Below, in pieces: positions 17,060 to 26,696 of a stretch of 64,000 nucleotides of DNA. The translations under genes and the position numbers were made by a program. Source of the stretch: Saprospiraceae bacterium (GTDB taxonomy: Bacteria > Bacteroidota > Bacteroidia > Chitinophagales > Saprospiraceae); NCBI GenBank assembly GCA_028285545.1, contig JANQPA010000065.1, positions 36,876-100,875 on the forward strand, written 5' to 3'. The notes below the pieces were generated by a model. The model searched no databases and had not been told where the DNA came from. It saw nothing but the letters and a program-made list of their open reading frames with translations. Each line of letters opens with the position of its first letter. Within the stretch, counting starts at the first letter, position 1.

Positions 17060-18292
17060 ATGACAGAACAGAAATACATAGAACTACTTAGGAAAGAAAT
17101 TGAATCCAAATTGGCCTGGGGCAGAGCTTCTGAATGGCATAGTTCTATGTTTACAGAATTGAGTCAATTGATTTATGATAAAAATCAAATTCAGTTAAGT
17201 GCTTCTACATTAAAGCGGTTTATGGGGGTCATCAATCACCAAGGTAAGCCTAGTATTAGCACATTGGATACTTTATGTGATTTTTGCGGTTTTACCAATT
17301 GGCGGGAATTTAAACTTACTCACCCTCCCAAAAAGCAGCCAAGATCTTTTCGATTAAGAGATGTTAAAAGCCCTTTTTATATAGGTTTGGGTTTTATCAT
17401 TGCCGTATTTACCTTTTCTATTTTAAGTTCCAGAGGAGTCCCCGAACCTGAGCCCTTTGATCCAGTCCCTTTTTCAAGTCGACCAATTACCCAAGGCATG
17501 CCCAATTCCGTAGTCTTCGACTTCGATTTGGAAGGGATACAATCAGATAGTTTGTATATTCAACAGTATTGGGATGCAACTAAAACCATTAAACTGAAAC
17601 CCGGCCAAAATCAGGCAACCGGGATTTATTATTTTCCTGGATATTTTCGGGCTAAACTATTGATAGAAGGACAAAGTGTTGGAGAACATGACCTTTTCAT
17701 AAAAAGTGATGGCTGGATAGGGACCATCGATTATGCTCCAGTGCCAAAATACTTGGATAAATCCCAAATTCTAAATACCGGCTTACAATTCCCTTCAGAG
17801 TATATTGAAGAATTACATGAATTGGAAGAACCAGTAACTACCACTTTTCATTATATCAATGATTTAGGAGAAGTTTCTGGCGATCATTTTTCATTAGACT
17901 TCAAAGTGAAAAATGTATTTAGGGAAAAATGGGCTGTTTGCCAGACAACTTGGGTTTATTTTATTGGCTCTTCTGGAGCGATGATCGTCCCTTTTTCTAT
18001 CCCGGGATGTAGTTCTGATAATGGACTCATGTTAAATGATGTTTTTATTAGTGGAAAAGAAAAGGACCTATCTTCCCTAACTACAGATATGTCAGAATTG
18101 CAAGCTTTTAATATCAAAATAGTAGACAAAGAAGTCTTTATTTCAATAAATGACACTGAGGTTTATAAAGCTCGCTATTATAGCTCCATGGGGAAATTAG
18201 TTGGCCTCCGTTTTAAATTCAAAGGTGCCGGTGATGTTGAAGATATTGTTTTGAAGGATGAACTGGATAAAGAAATTTTCCTGGATCTTTAA
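17060..18292 (+). CDS. Membrane-anchored regulator-like protein
   Basis: 410 residues from the ATG at 17060, which is preceded by an AGAGG stretch; an upstream start at 17012 would add 16 basic residues. Residues about 1-90 form a cytosolic helical module, with LSASTLKRFMGV then STLDTLCDFCGFTNWREF, recurring in Bacteroidota proteins and resembling a small DNA-binding domain. One membrane helix (IGLGFIIAVFTFSIL) follows near 108-122, then a roughly 280-residue periplasmic beta-rich region with a concanavalin/LamG-like feel. An anti-sigma-like or one-component membrane sensor is plausible, not shown. It is divergent from the DUF2911 pair. Confidence 0.7.
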   Translation: MTEQKYIELLRKEIESKLAWGRASEWHSSMFTELSQLIYDKNQIQLSASTLKRFMGVINHQGKPSISTLDTLCDFCGFTNWREFKLTHPPKKQPRSFRLRDVKSPFYIGLGFIIAVFTFSILSSRGVPEPEPFDPVPFSSRPITQGMPNSVVFDFDLEGIQSDSLYIQQYWDATKTIKLKPGQNQATGIYYFPGYFRAKLLIEGQSVGEHDLFIKSDGWIGTIDYAPVPKYLDKSQILNTGLQFPSEYIEELHELEEPVTTTFHYINDLGEVSGDHFSLDFKVKNVFREKWAVCQTTWVYFIGSSGAMIVPFSIPGCSSDNGLMLNDVFISGKEKDLSSLTTDMSELQAFNIKIVDKEVFISINDTEVYKARYYSSMGKLVGLRFKFKGAGDVEDIVLKDELDKEIFLDL

Positions 18293-18300
18293 AAATTAAT

Positions 18301-19131
18301 TTATTGATGAACTGGATAATCCTTTGACTCTTGTCCCCACTCTGACCAGGAACCATCGTAAATTGCTTTTGGCTGTCCTGATATCAATTCACTGGCTAGT
18401 AAAATAATACATGCAGAAAGCCCAGATCCACAAGTGAAGACCAATGTTTTATCATTTATATTAAAGGAATCAAAAAGGGTTTTTAGCTCTTCTTTAGATA
18501 AAAACTGACCATCCTTAATAACCTGAGCCCAGGGAAGATTAAGAGAATTGGGAATATGGCCGCCCTTTAAACCTGCTCTTGGTTCCGGAGCCATACCTTT
18601 AAAACGTCCTTCTGATCGAGCATCGATAATAGCTATGTTGTTATCGTCAAGGTGTTCTTTGATATAGGTAGCATCTTTCATTAAAGAGGGTTGCAGTTTA
18701 CCTTCGAAATTCCCGGGATTAATGTTTTGATCTTCGATCCATTCGCAGATATACTCATTTTCTACCCATGCCTTTAGTCCTCCATCTAGTACCGCTACTT
18801 CTGCATGCCCCATGGCTTTGAACATCCACCAAACTCTGGGACTTGAGTATACTCCGAAATTATCGTAAACCACTATTTTACTGTCTTGATTAATGCCAAG
18901 TTCTCTGACACCAGCTGTAAAGGCTTCTGTACTAGGAAGGGTATTGGGAAGATTACTTTCTTTATCAGAAAAAGCACCTTTTAAATCAAAAAAACGAGCA
19001 CCTGGAATTCTCAGGGTAGTGCTAATTGGAGGTGTTTTGACCAGTTTAGTTTTTATACTGGCGTCTAAAATGACTAATTGGGGATCATCCAAATTTTCAG
19101 CAAGCCAATCGGCAGAAACAAGCGGGTTCAT
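18301..19131 (-). CDS. sseA: 3-mercaptopyruvate/thiosulfate sulfurtransferase
   Basis: 276 residues with two rhodanese domains. The inactive N-terminal domain includes ARFFDLKGAFSD and VYDNFGVYSSPRVWWMF; the C-terminal catalytic domain carries the Cys loop in VFTCGSGLSAC (Cys234). A CG[ST]G loop is typical of mercaptopyruvate rather than thiosulfate specificity. Upstream signatures RSEGRFKG and GGHIPNSLNLPW are conserved. It transfers sulfane sulfur to thiols or cyanide in the cytosol. It lies 36 bases downstream of the cyclase-family gene, likely one operon. Confidence 0.9.
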   Translation of the reverse strand: MNPLVSADWLAENLDDPQLVILDASIKTKLVKTPPISTTLRIPGARFFDLKGAFSDKESNLPNTLPSTEAFTAGVRELGINQDSKIVVYDNFGVYSSPRVWWMFKAMGHAEVAVLDGGLKAWVENEYICEWIEDQNINPGNFEGKLQPSLMKDATYIKEHLDDNNIAIIDARSEGRFKGMAPEPRAGLKGGHIPNSLNLPWAQVIKDGQFLSKEELKTLFDSFNINDKTLVFTCGSGLSACIILLASELISGQPKAIYDGSWSEWGQESKDYPVHQ

Positions 19132-19167
19132 ATTTCTTAATTTTTAGGCGAAGATATTAAAAAGTGA

Positions 19168-19929
19168 TTATTCAATAAATGCCACTACTCTTGCTGGTGC
19201 AGCGGATGCCCCTTTAATCTTCAAAGGAAAAACGGCTACCTTGAAACCAGAATAAGGCAAGGCATCTAAATTAGTTAGCTGCTCCATATGACAATACTCT
19301 TTTTTACTGCCAACCAGATGAGCCTCCCAGAATAAATTTGGATTATTAGTTTCCTTTGCCTTTTTGACTTGATAGGGTAGCGGCAGGTCCCAGCCCCATT
19401 GGTCGATACCCATTACTTTGATGCCTTGATCGATGAGCCATTCCGTAGCAGCTGCACTCATGCCTGTGCCCTTGAGGAAAAAATCTTTGGTACCCATGTG
19501 TTTGTCCCGTCCGGTTTTAATTAAAACAATCATTCTGGGCTGAAGTGAAATATTTTCTTTTTCCAAAAAACCAGTCAGATCTTCCACGGTAATGGGGTCA
19601 TAATCTTCCTTATGTTTCATATCAATGACAATGCCTTCTCCATAACACCAATCAAGGGGGACTTCATCGATTGTTTTGGCGGGTTGTCCAGCTACCGTAG
19701 GGGAATAATGCCAAGGTGCATCTATATGTGTGGTGGAGTGAACGCCCATTTTTTGAATGCTATCGTCAGCCCAGCCAATAAAATCCTTAGGAAATAGCTT
19801 AAAAGGTAAGCCCAAATATCGAATCAGCCATTTGGCCTTGCGATGGGGTTTATGTTTGATCTTGACCTTCATGAAGAAAGGATCTCCTGGATTGTATTGG
19901 ATGGTTTTGGAGAGGTCAATGATTTTCAT
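19168..19929 (-). CDS. Cyclase family protein (kynurenine-formamidase-like metal hydrolase)
   Basis: 253 residues, cytosolic. It carries the PF04199 metal-binding signature in the form VHSTTHIDAPWHY, close to the family H-x-G-T-H-x-D-x-P-x-H pattern with Gly replaced by Thr, near residues 61-73. The later IVLIKTGRDKH and IDQWGWDLP strings also fit. Relatives hydrolyse N-formylkynurenine or other amides and lactones using Mn/Zn; the substrate here is not determined. It is probably co-transcribed with the sulfurtransferase downstream. Confidence 0.85.
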   Translation of the reverse strand: MKIIDLSKTIQYNPGDPFFMKVKIKHKPHRKAKWLIRYLGLPFKLFPKDFIGWADDSIQKMGVHSTTHIDAPWHYSPTVAGQPAKTIDEVPLDWCYGEGIVIDMKHKEDYDPITVEDLTGFLEKENISLQPRMIVLIKTGRDKHMGTKDFFLKGTGMSAAATEWLIDQGIKVMGIDQWGWDLPLPYQVKKAKETNNPNLFWEAHLVGSKKEYCHMEQLTNLDALPYSGFKVAVFPLKIKGASAAPARVVAFIE

Positions 19930-19980
19930 GATTTTTTTATTTGGCCTATACCGTTTACGGATTAAGCATGGAAACTAACC

Positions 19981-21903
19981 TTAATTTAATTTTTCAGATT
20001 CCTTTCTAAGACTTTCCCTCATTTTGGCTACTCGCTTGTCCACTTTATCCATTAATTGGATAAACTTAGGTTGATCATTAAGTGTTTTTAGCCACAAATC
20101 ATTTCTGATTATGCGGTCATGAATATACCCAGCTTTAGTAGCTTTATCAAACCAATCAATAGCTGCTGATTTATTACCAAAAACGGCATAACTCTGAGCT
20201 AAGGACAAAATTGCTTCACCATTGATAGCGCCTTGTTCAAATTTATCCGTGAGATACTCAACCGTTCTACTTAGCAAGGTGTCCCTAGGAGGCTCTTGCC
20301 CTTGATAATCCTGTTTGTATCCAAAAAATATGGCTGTCTTGGGATAGATTGTTGGATCGAATTTAGGGGAGTTTAAAACTTGGGTAAAGTATTTCTCTGC
20401 GAAATCCTCATCAAAGTCTTTGGCAACATCGGCAGCATAGTCAAGAAAATAGATGTTTCCGGGGTCCAACTGGACAAATTTATCAAGATATATTTTCGCA
20501 TTATCATACATCCCCAGGGAACTATACAGTAAGGCATATACATAAACAGCATGCCAGTTTTCAGGATCTAATTCAACGGCCGTTTTTAAATTTTTTTCTG
20601 CTTCTTCATACATTTGAAGGGCTATATAGCGATTGGCAATATTACTGTAGCTGAGGGAGAACAAAGGGTTTAACTCTATCGTTTTTTGATAAAGTCGGAT
20701 AGATTCATCCAATTTACCTTCTTCTGATAAAATTAGGGCCAGATTAGCTACAGAAGGAAGGTGGCGAGGATTTAATAGTACTGCCCTTTCGAGTGTTGGC
20801 CTCACCATGGATTTGTCTTTAAAGTTATAGGCTTGAGCCAGAGCCTTCCAGCCTTCAGCAAGTTTGGGGTTTAAATTAACCGCTTTCTAACTGTAAACAA
20901 ATGCAGAATCCAAAAATGATCTTGGCAGTGTGGTATAATCAGAAACGGCTTTTGCAGTAGCATCTCCCAAGCCAGCCCAGGCTAAAGCAAAGGAAGTATC
21001 TAATTGTATTGCTCTTTTGAATAACTCAAGAGCTTGATCATTAGAGGAGACTTGGTATTCATTATAGGCTTCCCGCCCCTTGAGATAATAGTTGTAAGCA
21101 ATAATATTTTCTGTTGGTTTTTCATCAATGCGGTTGGTCTCTTCATCAGATAGCTGAACTTCCAGTAAATTCGCGACCTCTTTTGCAACCTCACTTTGTA
21201 TAGCGAAAATATCCTCCATTTTTCGATCAAAGGTATTGGCCCAGTCTTCCGTCTCTGTTGAAGTATTGATTAACTGGCATCCTATTCGAAGATTATCGCC
21301 CGATCTGCGGACGCTTCCCACCAGTAAGTGCCGAACTTTTAATTCTTTGCCAATTTCTTTTGGTGTTTTACCAGCTGTATCATAATCCTTTAAGGTAAAC
21401 CTAGAAAGAACTTTCAACTCAGCAATTTTAGAAATTTGGGTCAGAATGTCCTCAGTGATACCGGCTGCAAAATAAGCATCCTCTTTACTGGATTGATTTT
21501 CAAAAGGAAGTACAGCAATGGTGTTTGGGTCTAGACCTTCAAAAACGCCTTCTGTGAAATTAAAAAAGCGGTCAGAAATCAAAAAAATAACGGCTAACAA
21601 TAAACCGCCAATGATTATTGCATTTAATTTTTTACTGGTATCCTTAGTAATAGAAGCCTCAGGAACTACTTCTTCTGATTTTTTAAAACCCTCTGGTGTT
21701 CTTTCATATAGATAGGCAAATATCACCCAAGCAGGAAACCCAATAGCAAGAACGAAAAATAGAATTCGGATAGTAGAAGGAGAAATGTTTAGAATCGGAA
21801 AAAGCATATTGGCACCCTCCAGGATAGCCCAAGAAATAGCCACATATGAAATGGCGGCCTTAAATACATTCCGCTCTTGTAGTTTTTGTATAAAGGTATT
21901 CAT
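19981..21903 (-). pseudogene. TolB-N/TPR membrane signalling protein interrupted by one in-frame TAG
   Basis: One frame runs from ATG at 21903 to the stop at 19981, about 640 codons, broken only by TAG at 20887-20889. The first 338 codons give one or two membrane helices near the N-terminus and a TolB-like domain (NTIAVLPFENQS, then FAAGITEDILTQISK, then HLLVGSVRRSGDNLRI). TPRs begin before the stop. After it the same frame continues as KAVNLNPKLAEGWKALAQAY and further TPRs. Full-length homologues are normally one protein. It may be a recent nonsense mutation (for example CAG to TAG), a base error or a readthrough site. A start at 20808 could make a separate TPR piece. Confidence 0.85.
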
Positions 21904-22005
21904 CGGAGAAAGATTCAGACTGTTGTTACCTAAATATAAGGTCTTTTTCTAGTTTTTAGGATTAGAGCAGGTTGACACTTGGATATATTAATGGTGGAAC
22001 TGCAT

Positions 22006-22827
22006 TTATTCAAATAAATCAGAATCTAAACCTTCAGCTACCCATTTTTGTAAAAATGCTAAATATTCATTTTTTGAGATCACGTCCATTCCCTCTGACT
22101 TCAATTGTTTGAAATCTTCTTCTGTAGGTAAAGAAAAATAACTTCCCTGAGACATATCTTGGGGTCTAAAATCAAGTCTTTGTATTCCATCCAATTTTTT
22201 TAAACTTTGAAGAATCATATTACAACCAAGCGGATAAAGACTGGCTACATGCCAAAATAATGATTTCTCAGGCTGAACTTTAAGTTTGGCGATCTCAATA
22301 ATTTCACCTGTGTCTATAGTTCCATCGGAGATATAATGCAGGGTGCATCCCACATGCTCATCCCCATTTTTTAGAGCATGTAGGGTTCCCAGAATTCCCC
22401 TATAATCTGGCAGGATAGCAGAATGGAGATTCAAAATTCCTTTTGTAGGAACCCGGATAATTTCATTTTTGAAAATCTTTCCAAAACGAATGGAAAGAAA
22501 CAGATCGGGCTCAAATGCTTTTATCTGATCTATAAAAACGGAGGTATTGGGATTAGTGCAGGGGGCAATTGGTACCGAAGAAATGGAGGGATCTAGAAAA
22601 TCAAAAGAGGAGGCTATTCTGTTTTTTTCTATATAGTCTTTTATACTACCAAAGAAAAAATCTTTTTCAAAATACTCCAGTTTTTGTAAAGCTTGAGGTT
22701 TATTACTGGCTTTGCCAACATTTTCCGAGTAGTAAATTCTATAATTGTGTTTTGATAACTCTTTTTTTAAAAGGTTGTAAGCCAGGGCACTTTCAAGATC
22801 TTTATTGATGAAGAGGACTATGTTCAT
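22006..22827 (-). CDS. Formyltransferase-family protein
   Basis: 273 residues. The PF00551 core is present: KGILNLHSAILPDYRGILGTLHAL carries the catalytic Asn and His, and SDGTIDTGEII the catalytic Asp, as in methionyl-tRNA and UDP-4-amino-sugar formyltransferases. The N-terminal third is an atypical Rossmann-like part (MNIVLFINKDLESALAYNLL). There is no C-terminal oligonucleotide-binding domain, so it is not housekeeping Fmt. A small-molecule or amino-sugar N-formylation using 10-formyl-tetrahydrofolate is the likely activity. No sugar-biosynthesis neighbours are present. Confidence 0.8.
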   Translation of the reverse strand: MNIVLFINKDLESALAYNLLKKELSKHNYRIYYSENVGKASNKPQALQKLEYFEKDFFFGSIKDYIEKNRIASSFDFLDPSISSVPIAPCTNPNTSVFIDQIKAFEPDLFLSIRFGKIFKNEIIRVPTKGILNLHSAILPDYRGILGTLHALKNGDEHVGCTLHYISDGTIDTGEIIEIAKLKVQPEKSLFWHVASLYPLGCNMILQSLKKLDGIQRLDFRPQDMSQGSYFSLPTEEDFKQLKSEGMDVISKNEYLAFLQKWVAEGLDSDLFE

Positions 22828-22896
22828 TAGATTAGAGCTGAAGAGTTTGAAAATAAATCAAATCTAAAACAAGGCTATTTAATTTAGAAAGACTTT

Positions 22897-22933
22897 TGTT
22901 GACACTGATTAACACGGGTATTCACGGTTAACT
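22897..22933 (+). repeat. Dispersed ACACGGATT-type element, short copy
   Basis: TTGACACTGATTAACACGGG and the following TATTCACGGTTAACTTTATTT resemble the head and tail of the element found at 28677, 30685, 34013 and 50657. The copy is short and abuts the end of the GNAT gene. Confidence 0.45.
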
Positions 22934-23431
22934 TTATTTTGAATACCTATACACTCGATGTCTGCCAAAATCTAATAACATTATGTCCTTTTCATAGAAT
23001 CCTCCCAGGCGTAGTGCCAGTCTTTGAGATGCTTCATTTTTTGCATCAATATAACTGACAAGGGTTCGTACTCGCATGGTATTAAAGGCATATTCTTTAA
23101 CCCGTTTTGCGGCTTCTGTGGCATATCCTTTTCCTTGCATTTCTTTCAAAATCCAATATCCGAGTTCTAATTCGGGCCAGGAAGCAGAATTCCAAAGGCC
23201 TACCGTGCCAACCAACCTGCCTGTATGCCTTTCTTCAAGGGCCATATAGCTGTATCCTTTTAAATGATAATGCCCAATATAAGAAGCCATCAGCCTCCAG
23301 GCTTCCTCCTGGTTTTTTTTTCCGCCCAAAAAATAGGTGTTTTCTGCTTTAGAAAAATAATGGGCAAAGGCTTCAAAATCAGATTCTTGCCAGAGGCGAA
23401 ATAGAAGCCTTTTGGTGTGTAGTCCTTCCAT
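22934..23431 (-). CDS. GNAT family N-acetyltransferase (RimJ/RimL type)
   Basis: 165 residues from the ATG at 23431 (MEGLHTKRLLFR); the longer frame begins with TTG. The Acetyltransf_3 layout is clear: TKRLLFRLWQESDFEAF at the N-terminus, LVGTVGLW and LELGYWILKEMQGKGYATEA as the acetyl-CoA-binding motif A, and EASQRLALRLGGFYEKD at the end. It transfers acetyl groups from acetyl-CoA to an amine on a protein N-terminus or small molecule; the acceptor is unknown. It is single. Confidence 0.9.
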   Translation of the reverse strand: MEGLHTKRLLFRLWQESDFEAFAHYFSKAENTYFLGGKKNQEEAWRLMASYIGHYHLKGYSYMALEERHTGRLVGTVGLWNSASWPELELGYWILKEMQGKGYATEAAKRVKEYAFNTMRVRTLVSYIDAKNEASQRLALRLGGFYEKDIMLLDFGRHRVYRYSK

Positions 23432-23506
23432 ATTATAAACTTTCAAATTCCAGACACGCTCTAAAATACTGGTCGAACTGATTTACTCTTATAAAAGCAA
23501 TTTAGA

Positions 23507-24931
23507 TTATTCTTTATACAGGTTCAAGCAAGAGGTATCCACATCCCCATTGGGATTATCCATAAAAGCAATCATTACTTTATTTCGACAATTTCCATTT
23601 CCGCCACCATGGCCTCCTTCATCCAGGACAAATAAATGGCCATTGCTCAGTTGCTTCATGAGGGCATGACCATTTTTAGGAGGGGTTACCGGATCATATT
23701 GGTTGACCATGATCATGGTAGGAACAGCAGATGGTTTAAACTGATTCTCTTCTTCAGGTATGGTTTCATTATGCCAGTCTCGGAACCCCTGGTAGATAGC
23801 ATCAAAAAAGCCTAGTTTGACAGGTAAAAGAGGAAGTTTTTTATACGCCTTATCAATCACTTTAGAGGTGTTTGCAGGATCATACATTTCGTATCTTTCT
23901 ACTGAAAACCACATTGGATAATTATAACCTGGGCCAAAGTCAGATCTGGCAATTTGATTGGTAATGGGCCCTCCTCCATTTAAAAACTCCTGAATAAGGG
24001 CTGGTGCTTTGGTTCGGGAGTTGTTGCGATATAACTGTCTTCTTAAAATATAAACAGCATCCTGAGCATTAACGTAAAAGGCACCACCATTGCCTTCAGC
24101 CTTTATGGGTTTTTGCTTAAGCAATTTAAGTGCCTTGAGATAATCCTCTTTAAGGTTTGGATACTGAGTTCTGCATCTTTCAGTATTCTTGCAATATTTA
24201 AATACGCGACTGAGGGCCAGGGAGTAACTATGCAATCGTTCAATGAGCAAGTCTCCACCAAGGGGATTGGGAGAGTTGTGAATGACAGCATTAAGCATTT
24301 CGGGGAACATATCCTGGATGACCCTTCCTAATCGTGTGCCGTAAGAACCGCCATAAATATTGTATTTTTCATATCCCAATTCCTTCATTAGCTTGCCAAA
24401 ATCTTTTGCATTCTGAAAGGTATTATAATGCTGTAGTTGAATACCTTTTTGACTAAGCTTTTGCCTATGCTGATCAATTACCTCATTCATTAATACCTGT
24501 TCTTCTTCTTCATTTGCATTTTTTGCCAGGACCTCATACAGTTCCTGATGGATGTTTGGCAAACCAGAAGAGTGTCCTATTCCTCTTTGATCCATCAGGA
24601 TGATGTCGCGCTTTTCTCCAATGGGGTGCCGACGCCACCGATTGATACTTCCTCGTGAAATGGTGCCTCCTCCCGGACCTCCGGTAAGATAAATCATTGG
24701 ATGGGCACCAGGCGTGGCTTCTTTAGCTTTAATAACTACATAAGAAGTATAGATTTTTCGACCATTTGGCTCATCATGATTTTCAGGAACCTCCAATTGA
24801 CCACACTCCAATCTCTCAGATGAGGAAAGGCCTTCCACAAAATCACATGCAGAAAAATTTGTTGATTCTATATTTTTTAATGAAAAAAGAAGCGGGATGA
24901 ATAAAAAAAATAGGTAGGGTTTTTTCATCAT
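23507..24931 (-). CDS. Secreted alpha/beta hydrolase, tripeptidyl-aminopeptidase-like
   Basis: 474 residues with an export signal (MMKKPYLFFLFIPLLFSL). Oxyanion region YLTGGPGGG and MDQRGIGHS (about 82-121), nucleophile elbow YGGSYGTRLG (Ser about 196), Asp in NQYDPVTPP and His in DEGGHGG form a complete triad. The C-terminal TAP-like domain indicates an exported peptidase releasing N-terminal residues or tripeptides. It starts 2 bases after the amidohydrolase lipoprotein gene, so they are one operon. A second member of the family lies at 40010-41494. Confidence 0.9.
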   Translation of the reverse strand: MMKKPYLFFLFIPLLFSLKNIESTNFSACDFVEGLSSSERLECGQLEVPENHDEPNGRKIYTSYVVIKAKEATPGAHPMIYLTGGPGGGTISRGSINRWRRHPIGEKRDIILMDQRGIGHSSGLPNIHQELYEVLAKNANEEEEQVLMNEVIDQHRQKLSQKGIQLQHYNTFQNAKDFGKLMKELGYEKYNIYGGSYGTRLGRVIQDMFPEMLNAVIHNSPNPLGGDLLIERLHSYSLALSRVFKYCKNTERCRTQYPNLKEDYLKALKLLKQKPIKAEGNGGAFYVNAQDAVYILRRQLYRNNSRTKAPALIQEFLNGGGPITNQIARSDFGPGYNYPMWFSVERYEMYDPANTSKVIDKAYKKLPLLPVKLGFFDAIYQGFRDWHNETIPEEENQFKPSAVPTMIMVNQYDPVTPPKNGHALMKQLSNGHLFVLDEGGHGGGNGNCRNKVMIAFMDNPNGDVDTSCLNLYKE

Positions 24932-24933
24932 GG

Positions 24934-25905
24934 CTAATGGTTTAAGATGATTTCAAGCTCATCATCATCTAATTTTAATTTATTCCTTAATACATCAAGA
25001 TACTCATTACCAGTATATAGAGGGTAATCTGTACCAAAAATTATCCTCTCAATACCTAGTTTCTCAATATACCCTTTTAATTCTAAATACTCATGATCCT
25101 CAAGAGGAGGGATTCCATCGCTATCTTTGTCTAAAGCGACTGCCGAGATATCAAATTGGAGTGTATGCCTTTGAGGAATGTTGTTTTTTTGAAAATGATT
25201 TATAAAGGCATCAAGAACCTTTTTGGTTTTATCACTAAATGGGCCGGCAGCTCCGAAATGAGCAAAAGTAATATGAATAGCTGGAAGGTCATGGAGGATA
25301 GAATCTACTAAAATATTCACATCTGGAGCACCAAACAGATAATCAGAATTATCATAATGTAACAAAACGGGGCGTTTATTGGCCGCTACCAAATTAAAAA
25401 TGGATTTGACTTTATTTGAATGTTCTTGGTCTGTTAAAAAAATCTGGGAGGTGTTAAAATGAAATTTAATGCCGGCATTGGCCGAAAGATCCAAGCACCT
25501 CTGAATTTCCTCAGCAGCATAATCTCTTAAAGGATCAATACCATAAAACGGTCGTATACGGTGGGGGTATTTTTGAGCCGCCTTCAATAAATAATTGTTT
25601 TCTTTGATCACCTGCTCATAACCATCCTTCCCTGAATAAAAAACGGGATTGCCATAAATATAGGCCATGCCAATCAGGTCAATTTTTTGTGCACCCACAT
25701 TTGTAAGAATGTTATCAATATTGGAGTAGTAATCCACCTCATGGCTAAAAGGAATACCCATATCCTTCCATCTTTTTATCAGAAATGGACTCATGATATG
25801 GACATGGCTGTCATATGGTATCAGGTTCTTTTTATCAGGCCTCTTGGAATCATCAGGTGTACAAGCCATTAAAAATAGGAGCCCCAAAAAGACGAGGAAT
25901 TTCAT
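24934..25905 (-). CDS. Lipoprotein amidohydrolase (Amidohydrolase_2 family)
   Basis: 323 residues. A lipoprotein signal (MKFLVFLGLLFLMACTPDD) places the enzyme on a membrane from Cys15. The TIM-barrel metal site begins with YDSHVHIMSP (HxH), with later His residues in KFHFNTSQ and PVLLHYDNS, HITFAHFG, and the terminal Asp in IIFGTDYPLYTG. This is the composition of the decarboxylase/hydrolase amidohydrolase_2 group. The substrate is unknown. Coupling with the adjacent peptidase suggests joint use of extracellular substrates. Confidence 0.87.
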   Translation of the reverse strand: MKFLVFLGLLFLMACTPDDSKRPDKKNLIPYDSHVHIMSPFLIKRWKDMGIPFSHEVDYYSNIDNILTNVGAQKIDLIGMAYIYGNPVFYSGKDGYEQVIKENNYLLKAAQKYPHRIRPFYGIDPLRDYAAEEIQRCLDLSANAGIKFHFNTSQIFLTDQEHSNKVKSIFNLVAANKRPVLLHYDNSDYLFGAPDVNILVDSILHDLPAIHITFAHFGAAGPFSDKTKKVLDAFINHFQKNNIPQRHTLQFDISAVALDKDSDGIPPLEDHEYLELKGYIEKLGIERIIFGTDYPLYTGNEYLDVLRNKLKLDDDELEIILNH

Positions 25906-26106
25906 ATCAATTGAATTCTTTATTGATTTTTCACGAACTCTTTGTCACTGATCTTCGCTGATTGAGCAGTTTTTGGAGGGACTTAATCTCCAGCAGTTGG
26001 AGAGCGAATCAGCTAAACCAGCGTTTAACAGCGGCCAGAAAAAAATTGGGTGTTCTAACTTAAGCTAGGTTATCCACAGCAAATTTCATGAAAAATTATT
26101 ACGATC

Positions 26107-26685
26107 CTATGTACTAACTGGAAAGAATTTATTTACCAACTCTTCAGCTTTTACCACTTTAGCAAACTCATTATGTAAACTGGCAAGGGCTGTTTCATGA
26201 ATGATTTCAGCAGAATATCTTTTCCCATCTGGTCCAATTTTATCAAAAGTAGCGGTGGCATCTTCAACTACATAGGTTTCAAAACCAAGGTTACCTGCCA
26301 TACGAGTGGTGGTAGAAATACAATGATCAGTAGTGAGGCCTACAATAACAACGGTGCTGATTCCGGCATCTTGTAATTGCTCTTTTAAGTTAGTTCCAAT
26401 AAATGCACTATTGACATTCTTTTTGATGATGGGTTCACCTTGAACAGGCTGGGTGACTTCCTGGAAATCATTCCCTACCTTGCCTTCCACCAACGGAGAT
26501 TCTGGTGTTGTAGAACAATGCTGAATATGATAAAAGGGAAGACCGTTTTCTCGCCAAAGTTCAAGCAGCTTTCCTGCTTTTTTTTCCGCATCAGGATTGT
26601 TTCTATGGCCGCCCCAGTACTCAATATCTTCAAATCCTTTTTGGATGTCAACGAGAAGTAAGGCTGGTTTATCTTGAATGCTCAT
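26107..26685 (-). CDS. Isochorismatase-family cysteine hydrolase
   Basis: 192 residues, cytosolic. The Asp-Lys-Cys triad of the family is visible: LLLVDIQKGF (Asp13), IIKKNVNSAFIGT (Lys88 or Lys89) and GLTTDHCISTTTRMAGNLGF in two parts (Cys122). Relatives are nicotinamidases, ureidoacrylate hydrolases and N-carbamoylsarcosine amidases; specificity cannot be read from the sequence. It lies 11 bases downstream of the DUF1801 gene and is probably co-transcribed. Confidence 0.9.
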   Translation of the reverse strand: MSIQDKPALLLVDIQKGFEDIEYWGGHRNNPDAEKKAGKLLELWRENGLPFYHIQHCSTTPESPLVEGKVGNDFQEVTQPVQGEPIIKKNVNSAFIGTNLKEQLQDAGISTVVIVGLTTDHCISTTTRMAGNLGFETYVVEDATATFDKIGPDGKRYSAEIIHETALASLHNEFAKVVKAEELVNKFFPVST

Positions 26686-26696
26686 AAATCAGATTT

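Noticed and set aside
26070..26078. DnaA-box-like TTATCCACA, possible origin
   Set aside because: It is one isolated box without a cluster, AT-rich unwinding region or dnaA/dnaN neighbours.
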